This document shows, piece by piece, positions 33,075 to 42,266 of a DNA stretch of 64,000 nt (its first letter is position 1; each line of letters opens with the position of its first letter). The notes under the pieces are model-generated. The model had not been told where the DNA came from. It ran no database searches and saw only the letters and a program-made list of their open reading frames with translations. This DNA comes from an uncultured Lentisphaerota bacterium (GTDB lineage Bacteria > Verrucomicrobiota > Kiritimatiellia > CAIQIC01), in NCBI GenBank assembly GCA_903896925.1, contig CAITZM010000032.1:1-64000 (forward strand), given 5' to 3'. A program made the translations under genes and the position numbers.

Positions 33075-34736
33075 ATGGCGAATCAACATGTGAACGCGGT
33101 GGTCGTGGGTGCGGGCGCGGGCGGCGGCGTGGTGGCCAAGGTGCTCTCCGAGGCGGGCCTGTCGGTGGTGTTGCTGGAGCGGGGTACCTGGCAGTCGTTC
33201 GACGACCACACCGATGACGAGCTCATTTCGCAACGCACGACGGTGCTGGGCAATGCCTACGGCCCCGACGATGCGCGGTATCGCCGGGTGTGCGAGAACC
33301 CCGACGGTTCGACGCGGATCGTGCTGCCCAGCGAGGGCGGCTACAACAATGTCGCCGCCTGCGTCGGCAGCGGCACGCTCAGCTACGGCGCGATGGCCTG
33401 GCGCTTCATGCCGCAGGATTTCAAGATGCGCTCGACCTACGGCTGCCCCGACGGCTCGACGCTCGACGACTGGCCGCTCACCTATGAGGACCTCGAACCG
33501 TGTTACGAGCGGGCCGAGTGGGAAATCGGCGTGGCGGGCGACGACAGCACCAATCCGTTTGCGGCCCCGCGGCGCAAACCGCGGCCGATGCCGGCCTTCC
33601 CCTATAACAAAGAGGCGCGCCTGCTCGTCCAGGCGGCCGAACAGCTCAAGTGGCATCCCTTCCCGGTCCCGATGCTGCGCAACTCCATCCCCTACGGCGG
33701 CCGCCCCCAGTGCATCCACATGCGCTCGTGCGTGGGCTTCGCCTGCCCGATCAATGCGAAGTGCGGGACGCAGAACACCGTCATCCCCGCGGCCCTGGCG
33801 ACGGGCCACTGCGAACTGCGCACCAACGCGGTGGTGAGCGAGGTGGTGCTGGATGAGCGCGGCCATGCGCGGGGCGTGCGCTATTTCGACAGCCACGACC
33901 GGCTGCAGGAACAGACAGCGGATCTCGTGGTGGTGTCGGCCTCGGCGACCGAGACGGCCCGGCTGCTCTTGAACTCCAAGTCGAAGCTTTTCCCCAACGG
34001 CGCGGGCAACAACAACGACTGGGTCGGCCGCAATCTGCAGGGCCACGCCTACTGTGGCGCGGAGGGTCTCATGGCGGACGAGATCTACGAGGAGGCCGGG
34101 CCGGGGGCGTGCGTCGCATTCAGCGATTTCAACCATGGCAACAGCGGCCTGCGCGGCGGGGCGATGCTGTGTAACGAGTTCATCGCGCTGCCGTATCTCT
34201 ACACGGGTATCCGCCCGCCGGGCGCGCCGCGCTGGGGGCTGGCGCACAAGGAGTTTCAGCGGCGCAACTACAAGCGGACCATCCGCGTGAAGGGACCGGT
34301 GCAGGAGATGCCGGTGTTTGAGTCCCGCGTGCGGGTGGATCCCGCGGTGAAAGATCACTGGGGTTTGCCGGTGGCCCGGCTCTCCGGCCGCCGCCATCCG
34401 CACGATGTTGAGATCGCGAAATTCATGGTCGAAAAGGCGGCGCAGTTGCTCCGCGCCACGGGCGCCGCCGACATCTGGACTTCCGTGCCGGGGACCGGCG
34501 GCCCCAGCGGCGGCCAGCACCAGGCCGGCACCTGTCGCATGGGCAACGACCCCAAGACCTCGGTCACCAACCGGCACGGGCAGGTGCATGGCATTGATAA
34601 CCTGTTCGTCGCCGATGGCAGTTTGAATGTTACCAACGGCGGCTTCAACCCCGTGCTGACGATCATGGCCTTGGGTTACTGGGTAGGCGGTTACATCGCC
34701 AAAGAATGGAAGGGTGGAGCGCATTTCCATGCCTGA
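33075..34736 (+). CDS. GMC-type FAD dehydrogenase (glucoside 3-dehydrogenase / gluconate dehydrogenase large-subunit type)
   Basis: 553 residues. FAD-binding GAGAGGG at 13-19 and LLERG at about 35-39. The C-terminal catalytic region has GGQHQAGTCRMG (active His) and FVADGSLNVTNGGFNP (second His replaced by Asn, as in this subgroup). No signal peptide of its own; it is expected to be exported with the TAT-bearing small subunit just upstream. The family oxidises sugars, including C3 of glycosides, passing electrons to a cytochrome. The downstream cytochrome gene overlaps its end by 8 bp. Confidence 0.9.
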   Translation: MANQHVNAVVVGAGAGGGVVAKVLSEAGLSVVLLERGTWQSFDDHTDDELISQRTTVLGNAYGPDDARYRRVCENPDGSTRIVLPSEGGYNNVAACVGSGTLSYGAMAWRFMPQDFKMRSTYGCPDGSTLDDWPLTYEDLEPCYERAEWEIGVAGDDSTNPFAAPRRKPRPMPAFPYNKEARLLVQAAEQLKWHPFPVPMLRNSIPYGGRPQCIHMRSCVGFACPINAKCGTQNTVIPAALATGHCELRTNAVVSEVVLDERGHARGVRYFDSHDRLQEQTADLVVVSASATETARLLLNSKSKLFPNGAGNNNDWVGRNLQGHAYCGAEGLMADEIYEEAGPGACVAFSDFNHGNSGLRGGAMLCNEFIALPYLYTGIRPPGAPRWGLAHKEFQRRNYKRTIRVKGPVQEMPVFESRVRVDPAVKDHWGLPVARLSGRRHPHDVEIAKFMVEKAAQLLRATGAADIWTSVPGTGGPSGGQHQAGTCRMGNDPKTSVTNRHGQVHGIDNLFVADGSLNVTNGGFNPVLTIMALGYWVGGYIAKEWKGGAHFHA

Positions 34737-35838
34737 ACAGACACAACCGACTTCGGGAAAAGACCGGCGCTCGCGGTATACGGGGCCGGCGGCTTTGGTG
34801 GCCGTGTTCATGCTCAGCACGGTTCTGGGCGGGATCGGCTACTTCGAACTCACGCCTTCCGAAAAAACCTGCATCTCCTGCCATGAGATCATAGTGGCCT
34901 ACGAGCAATCGACCAACTCCGTCCACCGCGACGTATCCTGCAAGGAGTGCCACGGCCATTCGGCGGACTCGATGCATGCGGTGCGCGAAAACGCCAAAAG
35001 GATCTTCTACCATCTCACCGAAACGCGCCACGACAACATCCGCCTGAGCGAGGAGCAGGTGGTCAGGATCACGCAGGCCTGCCGCGACTGCCACGAGCGG
35101 GAGTTCGCGCACTGGCAACAGAGCGGGCACGGGACCAACTATGCCGGCATCTTCCTGGACGCCAAGCACAACCGGACCGAGCAGCCGGCCGACCAGTGCC
35201 TGCTCTGCCACGGCATGTTCTTCGAGGGCAAGATGGCGGACCTGCTGACGCCGCTCGACACGAAGGGTCCCTGGTCTTTCAAGAAGCCGGAGACGGCGAC
35301 GCGTCCGGTGATCCCCTGCCTGGCGTGCCATCAGCTGCACGCGCACGGCCAGCCGTTCCGGCGCGCGGCGGTTGTGCAGGCCCGCGCCTCCGCGGGCACC
35401 AACCAGCCGGCCTTCCGGCGCGATACCCTCGCGTTCTATGTGCGGCAGGAAGGTGCGCATTTCGCCATCGACGACCTTGCCGTGCCCAAGATCGTCGACC
35501 GGGGCCGCGCCGTAAAGGTCGCGACCGATCCGCGGCAACGCCTCTGCACCCAGTGCCACGCCCCCAACGCTTACGGGGAGGCGGGCACCGGTGACGACCG
35601 CACTCCGACCGGCGTCCATGAGGGCCTCAGCTGCGCCGCCTGCCACGCGCCGCATTCCAACGACGCGCGGGCCGCCTGCGCGCTCTGTCACCCTGCGCGC
35701 TCGTCCTGCGGTCTGGATGTGAGAACGATGGACACGACGTTCCGCGCACGCGCGAGCAAGCACAACATCCACACCATGCGCTGCCTTGACTGCCATCCGA
35801 CGGGCGTACCCAAACGGGCATCGCAGGCCTCTCACTAA
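34729..35838 (+). CDS. Membrane-anchored nonahaem c-type cytochrome
   Basis: 369 residues from the ATG at 34729, which has GGTGGAG at a good distance; a GTG at 34714 is possible. One N-terminal transmembrane helix (ALVAVFMLSTVLGGIGYF), then nine CxxCH haem sites in order: CISCH, CKECH, CRDCH, CLLCH, CLACH, CTQCH, CAACH, CALCH and CLDCH. The first part resembles NapC/NrfH-like quinol-linked cytochromes. Overlap with the dehydrogenase gene indicates translational coupling, so it is the likely electron acceptor of the GMC enzyme. The usual partner of such enzymes is a three-haem cytochrome, so nine haems is unusual. Confidence 0.9.
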   Translation: MPEQTQPTSGKDRRSRYTGPAALVAVFMLSTVLGGIGYFELTPSEKTCISCHEIIVAYEQSTNSVHRDVSCKECHGHSADSMHAVRENAKRIFYHLTETRHDNIRLSEEQVVRITQACRDCHEREFAHWQQSGHGTNYAGIFLDAKHNRTEQPADQCLLCHGMFFEGKMADLLTPLDTKGPWSFKKPETATRPVIPCLACHQLHAHGQPFRRAAVVQARASAGTNQPAFRRDTLAFYVRQEGAHFAIDDLAVPKIVDRGRAVKVATDPRQRLCTQCHAPNAYGEAGTGDDRTPTGVHEGLSCAACHAPHSNDARAACALCHPARSSCGLDVRTMDTTFRARASKHNIHTMRCLDCHPTGVPKRASQASH

Positions 35839-35855
35839 GATCGGATCACACCACC

Positions 35856-36719
35856 ATGTCAACACGACGACAATTCATCGGCACACTCATGACGGCCACC
35901 GCGGGCGCAGCCCTGACGCGAAGCTTCGCCGCCGCGGCGCCGCGCTGGCAGATCGGCTGCTACACGCGGCCCTGGGACCAGCACGACTGGCGCATAGCGT
36001 TCGACGCGATCGCCGGCGCGGGCTTCAAGTACGTTGGCCTGATGACCACCAAGAGCAAGAATCATCTGATCCTCAGCACCGAGACCACGCCGGAGGAGGC
36101 TGCCAAGGTCGGCGCCGAGGCGCAGCAGCGCGGGTTGCAGATCATTTCCATGTGGGGTGGTCAGTTCAGCGATGTCGCCGGGCTCAAGCGCCTGATCGAA
36201 AACTCCGCCGCGTGCAGCTGTCCGAACCTGCTGCTCGGCGGCACCGACGAAAAACGTGCCGCCGCCTACTACAAGGCCATCGCCGATTGCTGCGGCTACG
36301 CAGCGGAGAAAAAGGTCGGCCTGAGCGTCAAGCCGCACGGCGGGAGCAACGCCAATGGTGCACAGTGCCGCAAGCTGATCGAGCAGGTGGCCCATAAGAA
36401 TTTTCGGCTGTGGTACGACCCGGGCAACATCTTCTACTACTCCGAGGGCAAGCTCGACCCCGTGGACGATGCCGCCGCGGTGGATGGCCTGGTCGTCGGA
36501 CTGAGCGTGAAAGATTTCAAGCCGCCCAAGGAAGTCCTGCTGACACCCGGCACGGGACAGGTGAACTTCGCCAAGGTCATGGCGCGGCTCAAGCAGGGCG
36601 GCTTCACCGGCGGCCCCCTGGTGGTCGAATGCCTCGACCGCGGCGACCTGCCCGCCCTCGCCGCTGCGGCGAAGCAAGCGCGCCTGTTCGTCGAGGGTCT
36701 GGTCCGCGCCCCGACCTGA
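35856..36719 (+). CDS. TAT-exported sugar-isomerase/epimerase-like TIM barrel
   Basis: 287 residues. A TAT leader (STRRQFIGTLMTATAG) directs export. The rest is an AP-endonuclease-2-like barrel: QIGCYTRPW, GFKYVGLM, IISMWGG, SVKPHGG, LWYDPGN and VVECLDRGD. The His/Asp/Glu positions could bind a divalent metal. Family members in keto-glycoside clusters act as lyases, hydratases or epimerases on 3-keto-sugars. Only 17 bp after the cytochrome gene, so it is the last member of that operon-like group. Confidence 0.85.
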   Translation: MSTRRQFIGTLMTATAGAALTRSFAAAAPRWQIGCYTRPWDQHDWRIAFDAIAGAGFKYVGLMTTKSKNHLILSTETTPEEAAKVGAEAQQRGLQIISMWGGQFSDVAGLKRLIENSAACSCPNLLLGGTDEKRAAAYYKAIADCCGYAAEKKVGLSVKPHGGSNANGAQCRKLIEQVAHKNFRLWYDPGNIFYYSEGKLDPVDDAAAVDGLVVGLSVKDFKPPKEVLLTPGTGQVNFAKVMARLKQGGFTGGPLVVECLDRGDLPALAAAAKQARLFVEGLVRAPT

Positions 36720-36858
36720 GGTGTCGCAGCGCCTGCATCGCGGGCTGTCCTTTGCGCGGCCGTGGTTGGGGGTTGAAATGCCCCCCATCTTTACACTCGC
36801 GCCCGGTTCCAGTATATTCCCCAACGTAAACAACGGAGCTGATTAGGTTTGTCTCCGC

Positions 36859-36876
36859 GGGCGTGTACCCACGCCC
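36859..36876. terminator. Hairpin between the keto-sugar and Hsp70 clusters
   Basis: GGGCGTG-tacc-CACGCCC, 7-bp stem and 4-nt loop, 28 bp before the DUF2760 start. It has no U-run, so it may instead be a leader structure of the next operon. Confidence 0.4.
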
Positions 36877-36904
36877 TAGGGGGAGAGGCTTCTAAGCACA
36901 TTTT

Positions 36905-37456
36905 ATGAAAACGAATGAACCGGCTGTCTTGTCTTTTGCGGCGCGCTTGCGCGTCGCGTGCGCCTGCTTTGGGCGTGCGCTGGGTAATGCCGAATTTGCA
37001 GGAAAGGCCGCAACGCTCCTGAAGGGGGCGGAAGAAACCCGGCCCGACCAGGCCATCGCGCCGCCGCCGGAGCGTGTACACGCCTCGGGGCTGTTCGTGC
37101 TGGCCATGCTCCAGCGCGAAGGCCGGCTCGTTGATTTCCTGCAGGAGGACATGGCGGCGTTCGCGGACGCGGACATCGGCGCGGCGGCACGCGTGGTGCA
37201 GGCGGGCTGCCGCAAGGTGCTTGCGCAATGCCTCACGCTGGAACCGGTGCTGCAGGACGCGGAGGGCGCTGTCGTCACGGTGCCCGCCGGTTTCGATGCG
37301 AATCGCATCCGGCTCACCGGCCATATCGCCGGCCAGCCGCCGTTTCGCGGCACCCTGAAACATCACGGCTGGGCGACGACAGCGGTGCGCTTCCCCTCGT
37401 CCTCGGACGCGCTGGATCCGCGCGTGCTCGCACCGGCCGAAGTTGAACTCACGTAG
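36905..37456 (+). CDS. DUF2760 domain protein
   Basis: 183 residues, no signal peptide. Recognised by GLFVLAMLQREGRLVDFLQEDM, DIGAAARVVQAGCRKVL, and the C-terminal GTLKHHGW and LAPAEVEL, which form the conserved DUF2760 pattern. DUF2760 genes habitually precede Hsp70-family genes (recollection of gene neighbourhoods, not searched here), and the first Hsp70 gene follows 9 bp later. The function is unknown; a co-chaperone or substrate-binding role is a reasonable guess. Confidence 0.88.
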   Translation: MKTNEPAVLSFAARLRVACACFGRALGNAEFAGKAATLLKGAEETRPDQAIAPPPERVHASGLFVLAMLQREGRLVDFLQEDMAAFADADIGAAARVVQAGCRKVLAQCLTLEPVLQDAEGAVVTVPAGFDANRIRLTGHIAGQPPFRGTLKHHGWATTAVRFPSSSDALDPRVLAPAEVELT

Positions 37457-37465
37457 GAAATCATT

Positions 37466-39304
37466 ATGGCCCGTTATTCCATCGGCATTGACCTTGGCAC
37501 CACGCACTGCGCGGTGTCGTATTTCAACCTGGAACAAGCCGCAGGCCGCGGAACGCAGCAGACCATGCTCGCGATCCCGCAGGTGACGGCGGTCGGGACG
37601 GTGGAGGAGAGGGACCTGCTGCCTTCCTTCCTGTACCTGCCGAACGACCAGGAATTTCCCGCCGGCAGCCTGGGCCTGCCGTGGGACAAGAAACGCCGCG
37701 CTGCCGTCGTCGGCGAGTTCGCGCGTTCGCACGGCAGCAAGGTGCCGATGCGGCTCGTGTCGGCGGCGAAGAGCTGGCTGTGTCATACCGGCGTGGACCG
37801 CTCGGGCGCGATCCTGCCGTGGCAGGCGCCTGACGATGTCGCCCGCGTTTCGCCGCTTGAGGCGTCCGCGCGCTTCCTCAGCCACCTGCGTGAGGCGTGG
37901 GACCACCAGTTTGGCGACGATGTGCTCGCGGAACAGGAGGTTGTGCTCACCGTGCCCGCGTCGTTCGATGCCGCCGCGCGCGAACTCACGCTCAACGCGG
38001 CGCAGCAGGCCGGCCTGCCGAACGTCACGCTGCTCGAAGAGCCGCAGGCCGCGCTCTACGCGTGGACCGAGGCGCTGGGCGAGGGCTTCCGCAAGCACGT
38101 CAAGCCCGGCGAAGTCATCCTCGTCGTCGATGTCGGCGGCGGCACCAGCGACTTCTCGCTGATCGCCGTCACGTCCAAGGGCGGCGAGGTCGAACTGACC
38201 CGCGTCGCCGTCGGCGACCATATCCTGCTCGGCGGCGACAACATGGACCTCGCGCTGGCGCACACCGTCAACCAGCGGCTGGCCGCTGATGGAAAAAAGC
38301 TCGATGCCTGGCAGTTCAACGCGCTGACCTTCGCCTGCCGCCAGGCCAAGGAACAGCTGTTTGCCGACGCGAAGCTCAAGAAGGCGCCGCTCGTCATTCC
38401 GGGCCGCGGGTCCTCTCTTGTTGGCGGCACCCTCAAGGCCGAACTGGCGCGCGACGAACTGACGGACATCCTGACCGACGGTTTCTTTCCGGAGACGCCC
38501 GTCACCGAAAGCCCGCAGACCGCGCGCCGCTCCGGCCTCGCCCAGATGGCGCTGCCCTACGCGCAGGACGCCGGCGTCACGCGCCATCTCGCCGCCTTCC
38601 TCACGCGGCAGGCCCGCGCGCTCGCCACCGCCCACGACGCGCCGGTGAAGGTCGCCGGCCAGGCCTTCGTGCATCCGACCGCCGTGCTCTTCAACGGCGG
38701 CGTGTTCAAAGCCACCGCGCTCAAAGACCGTGTCATGGACGTCATTAACGGCTGGCTGAAGGCCGATGACGGCCAGCCCGCCAAGGAGCTGCAAGGAGCG
38801 GAGTATGACCTCGCCGTCGCCCGCGGCGCCGCCTATTACGGCTGGGTCCGCCAGGGCCACGGCCTGCGCATCCGCGGCGGCACCGCCCGCGCCTACTACG
38901 TCGGCGTCGAGACCGCAATGCCCGCCGTGCCCGGCATGGAACCGCCCGTCAAGGCCCTCTGCGTCGCGCCCTTCGGCATGGAAGAAGGCACGCAGGCCGA
39001 CATCCCGCCGCAGGAATTCGGCCTGGTCGTCGGCGAGCCCACGCGCTTCCGGTTCTTCGCCAGCTCCGTCCGCCGCGACGACCGCGTCGGCGCGATGCTC
39101 GATGACGTCTCCGGCAACGACGAACTCGAAGAAGTCGCGCCCATCGAAACCTCGCTGCCCGCGAAAAAGGGCAGCGAAGGTGCGCTCGTGCCCGTGAATC
39201 TCCAGGCCGTCGTCACCGAAATCGGCACCTTGGAGCTGCGCTGTCTCGAGAAAGGCGGCAAGGGCCATTGGAAGCTGGAACTGAACGTTCGCATGAAAGA
39301 GTGA
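37466..39304 (+). CDS. Hsp70-family protein (short form)
   Basis: 612 residues. Actin-like ATPase motifs: phosphate 1 IGIDLGTTHCAV (6-17), VLTVPASFD, phosphate 2 DVGGGTSDFSL (around 215-225) and adenosine motif LFNGGVF. The substrate-binding beta-domain is present (about 445-612) but the long helical lid and the EEVD-type tail of DnaK are absent. It belongs to the non-DnaK Hsp70 group that is found with DUF2760. Likely cytoplasmic. Transcribed with DUF2760 (9-bp gap) and the longer paralogue downstream. Confidence 0.92.
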   Translation: MARYSIGIDLGTTHCAVSYFNLEQAAGRGTQQTMLAIPQVTAVGTVEERDLLPSFLYLPNDQEFPAGSLGLPWDKKRRAAVVGEFARSHGSKVPMRLVSAAKSWLCHTGVDRSGAILPWQAPDDVARVSPLEASARFLSHLREAWDHQFGDDVLAEQEVVLTVPASFDAAARELTLNAAQQAGLPNVTLLEEPQAALYAWTEALGEGFRKHVKPGEVILVVDVGGGTSDFSLIAVTSKGGEVELTRVAVGDHILLGGDNMDLALAHTVNQRLAADGKKLDAWQFNALTFACRQAKEQLFADAKLKKAPLVIPGRGSSLVGGTLKAELARDELTDILTDGFFPETPVTESPQTARRSGLAQMALPYAQDAGVTRHLAAFLTRQARALATAHDAPVKVAGQAFVHPTAVLFNGGVFKATALKDRVMDVINGWLKADDGQPAKELQGAEYDLAVARGAAYYGWVRQGHGLRIRGGTARAYYVGVETAMPAVPGMEPPVKALCVAPFGMEEGTQADIPPQEFGLVVGEPTRFRFFASSVRRDDRVGAMLDDVSGNDELEEVAPIETSLPAKKGSEGALVPVNLQAVVTEIGTLELRCLEKGGKGHWKLELNVRMKE

Positions 39305-39414
39305 GGTGCGAATCCAACGGCGGGAAGCTCGCTACGCTTCACTCGTATTGTTGGCCTGTTACTCAGTATTTCGAACCGGCTGCGGTTCAGATCTGACGCG
39401 CTTGCGATATTTCC

Positions 39415-42225
39415 ATGGCCGCAACCTACATCATCGGTATAGATCTCGGCACCACGAACTGCGCGCTGGCGTTCGCCCGGCTGGACGCGGGTGCGGACGC
39501 GACGGTTGTTGAGTTTCCCATCCCGCAGTTGCAGCGGCCCGGCGAGGTCGCTGCGCTGCCGCTGCTGCCGTCCTGCCTCTATGTGCCCGGTGAGCACGAA
39601 TTGCCGCCCGGCGCAGCGGCCTTGCCCTGGGACGCTGAGCCCGGCCTGATCGCGGGCGAATTTGCACGGTGGCAGGGTGCGCGCGTTCCGGGGCGGCTCG
39701 TGGCCTCGGCGAAAAGCTGGCTCTGCCACGCGGGGGTGGACCGCGCCGCGCCGATCCTGCCGTGGGGCGCTCCGGCGGAAGTGAAGAAGATTTCGCCGGT
39801 GGCAGCCTCGTCGCGGCTGCTCGCGCATCTGGCCGCGGCGTGGAACCACGCGCAGCCCGGCGCGCCGCTGGCCGAGCAGGAGGTCGTCATCACCGTGCCC
39901 GCGTCATTCGACGAGGTGGCGCGCGCGCTGACGGTGACGGCCGCGCAGCAGGCCGGCTTCGGCAAACTGACGCTGGTCGAAGAACCGCAGGCCGCCTTCT
40001 ACGACTTCACGGCGCGGCATCAGGGCCATCTGGCGGAGGCGCTCCAGGATGCGCGGCTCGTGCTCGTCGTGGATGTCGGCGGCGGCACATCGGATTTCAC
40101 CCTGATCCAGGTCGGCCTGTCCGGCGACGGCCCCGCGCTCAGCCGCATCGCGGTGGGCGAGCACCTGATGCTCGGCGGCGACAATATGGACGCCGCACTC
40201 GCCCGCCTCGCCGAGGAGCGGCTGTTGACCGCCGGCCGCAAGCTGGGCGCGACGCAGTGGACGCAGCTTGTGCAGGCCGCGCGCGCCGCGAAGGAAAAAA
40301 TGCTGGGCGCCGACGCACCCGACCGGCACGGCATCAGTATTGTCGCGGCAGGCAGCCGGCTGATCGGCGGCGCGCTGTCCTGCGACCTCAAGCGCGAGGA
40401 AACGGAACGCCTGATCCTCGATGGTTTTTTCCCGTCCTGCGCTCCGGACGCAGCACCCCACGCCCGTCCGGCGGGACGCGTGGCCCTGCAGGAGCTCGGT
40501 CTGCCTTACGCGCAGGATCCCGCCGTCACCCATCACCTCGCGGCGTTTCTGCGCCAGCACGCGGCGGCCGGAAAGAGCGCGCTCGGTACCGCCCATCATC
40601 CATCATCCCTCAACCATCTTTCTTTTGAGCTGCCGCGGCCCGACGCGATTTTGTTGAACGGTGGTGTCTTCAATGCGCCGAAAATTTCCCGGCGCTTGGT
40701 CGATGTCGTCTCCGCGTGGTGGCCGGGCGAGCCCACCATCCGCCTGCTGCAGCACGGCTCGCTCGAACGCGCGGTTGCACGCGGCGCCGCCTGGTACGGG
40801 CTGGTCCGGCGCGGCTACGGTCGCCGCATCCGCGGCGGCGCGGCGCGCGCCTTTTACATCGGGCTGGCGGCGGAGACCGCAGACGCCCCGCCGCGCGCCG
40901 TGTGCCTGCTGCCGCGCGGCCACGAGGAGGGCCAGCCCGTGGACCTGGACAGCCGTCCCTTCATGCTCGCACTCGGGCGGCCCGTGCAGTTTCCGCTCTT
41001 TGCGACGACGGCGGACCGCACGGACCGGCCGGGCGATGTGGTGGAGACCGGCGCTGATATGCGTGCGCTGCCACCGATCCATACGCTGTTGAAAAGCGCC
41101 GGCGCCGGTCCGGCGAGCGTGCCCGTGCACCTGCGCGCGACGCTGACCGAGCTGGGGACGCTGGAATTGTGGTGCGTGTCGAACGCCTCCGCGGAGCGCT
41201 GGCGGCTGGAGTTTGAGTTGCGCGCCGCCGCGGCGCGCCCGTCCGTGACCGTGACGGAAGCCCTGCCCGCGCGCTTCGCCGAGGCGCGGGCCTTCGTCGA
41301 GCGCGTCGTTGGCCAACCGCCGGCCGCCGCCGGAACGAGCGACACGAAACAGTTTTTCCGCACGCTCGAGGGCTTCCTCGGACCGCGCGAAAACTGGCGG
41401 CTGCCGCTGTTGCGTGAGCTGTGGGCCACGCTGCATGCCGGCGCGAGAAAGAGGCGCGGCTCCGCCCAGCGCGAGCGTGCCTTCTTCCAGCTGACCGGCT
41501 ACTGCCTGCGCCCCGGCTTCGGCTATCCCCTCGACGAGTGGCGGTGCGCACAGACCTTCGCGTGCTTCGCCGAAGGCCTCGTCGCGCACGGCGAGCACGC
41601 GCTGTGGAACGATTACTGGGTCATGTGGCGGCGGATCGCCGGCGGGCTGACGGAAACGCAGCAGCAGGAGGTGTGGAGCTACCTCAAGCCGCATCTCGCG
41701 CAGCTCATCCCGCCGCCGTCGCGGAAGTCGCCGCCGCGACCGAAGGGCGTGCGGCCGCTGGGCCTGGATGAAATGGTGCGGGCCGCCGCCTCGCTGGAGC
41801 ATCTCGAAACGTCGGAAAAAATCGTGCTGGGCAACTGGATTGCGGAACGGCTGAAAGATCCCAACACCGCCGCGGGGCCGTGGGCGTGGGCGCTGGGCCG
41901 GCTGGGCACCCGCGCACCGCTCTATGGCAGCGGTCACAAGACGGTCTCCGCCGCACAGGCGGCCGAGTGGCTGGCGCTGCTGCTGACGCTGGACTGGCGC
42001 TCCTTGAGCGGGGCCGCCTTCGCCGCGGCCCAGCTCGCGCGGCTCACCGGCGACCGGACGCGCGACCTCGACGAAGCGCTGCGGGTGCAGACGGCGGGCG
42101 CGTTGCAAGCTGCGGGCGTGCCCGGGCACTGGCTGCGCCTGGTGACCGAAATTGCCGCGCTCGACGATGCCGAGGAGGCGCGTGCGTTGGGCGACACACT
42201 TCCGCTCGGGTTGAAATTACGGTAG
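39415..42225 (+). CDS. Hsp70-family protein with C-terminal DUF3731
   Basis: 936 residues. The first 600 are paralogous to the 37466 protein, with matching motifs: IGIDLGTTNCAL, VVDVGGGTSDFTL, LGGDNMDAAL and LLNGGVF. The extra 330 residues (REN WRLPLLRELWATLHAG, QLTGYCLRPGFGYPLD, WAWALGRLGTRAPLYG) form the helical DUF3731 region. Near residue 400 the segment TAHHPSSLNHLSF replaces paralogue sequence and is encoded by a CATC-rich stretch. No ribosome binding site is evident; the start is chosen by homology with the paralogue. Confidence 0.92.
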   Translation: MAATYIIGIDLGTTNCALAFARLDAGADATVVEFPIPQLQRPGEVAALPLLPSCLYVPGEHELPPGAAALPWDAEPGLIAGEFARWQGARVPGRLVASAKSWLCHAGVDRAAPILPWGAPAEVKKISPVAASSRLLAHLAAAWNHAQPGAPLAEQEVVITVPASFDEVARALTVTAAQQAGFGKLTLVEEPQAAFYDFTARHQGHLAEALQDARLVLVVDVGGGTSDFTLIQVGLSGDGPALSRIAVGEHLMLGGDNMDAALARLAEERLLTAGRKLGATQWTQLVQAARAAKEKMLGADAPDRHGISIVAAGSRLIGGALSCDLKREETERLILDGFFPSCAPDAAPHARPAGRVALQELGLPYAQDPAVTHHLAAFLRQHAAAGKSALGTAHHPSSLNHLSFELPRPDAILLNGGVFNAPKISRRLVDVVSAWWPGEPTIRLLQHGSLERAVARGAAWYGLVRRGYGRRIRGGAARAFYIGLAAETADAPPRAVCLLPRGHEEGQPVDLDSRPFMLALGRPVQFPLFATTADRTDRPGDVVETGADMRALPPIHTLLKSAGAGPASVPVHLRATLTELGTLELWCVSNASAERWRLEFELRAAAARPSVTVTEALPARFAEARAFVERVVGQPPAAAGTSDTKQFFRTLEGFLGPRENWRLPLLRELWATLHAGARKRRGSAQRERAFFQLTGYCLRPGFGYPLDEWRCAQTFACFAEGLVAHGEHALWNDYWVMWRRIAGGLTETQQQEVWSYLKPHLAQLIPPPSRKSPPRPKGVRPLGLDEMVRAAASLEHLETSEKIVLGNWIAERLKDPNTAAGPWAWALGRLGTRAPLYGSGHKTVSAAQAAEWLALLLTLDWRSLSGAAFAAAQLARLTGDRTRDLDEALRVQTAGALQAAGVPGHWLRLVTEIAALDDAEEARALGDTLPLGLKLR

Positions 42226-42266
42226 GCTTTCGCGCGAAAAAAGGACGGGTCAGGAGGATGTTCGGG

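Noticed and set aside
32424-34820. Minus-strand open frame of about 800 codons
   Set aside because: Covers the subunit 3 and GMC genes in antisense. The plus-strand proteins have full family motifs; the antisense product has none.
36791-39268. Minus-strand open frame of about 825 codons
   Set aside because: Antisense to DUF2760 and Hsp70; composition is dominated by Arg, Ala, Gly and His as expected from GC-rich codon shadows.
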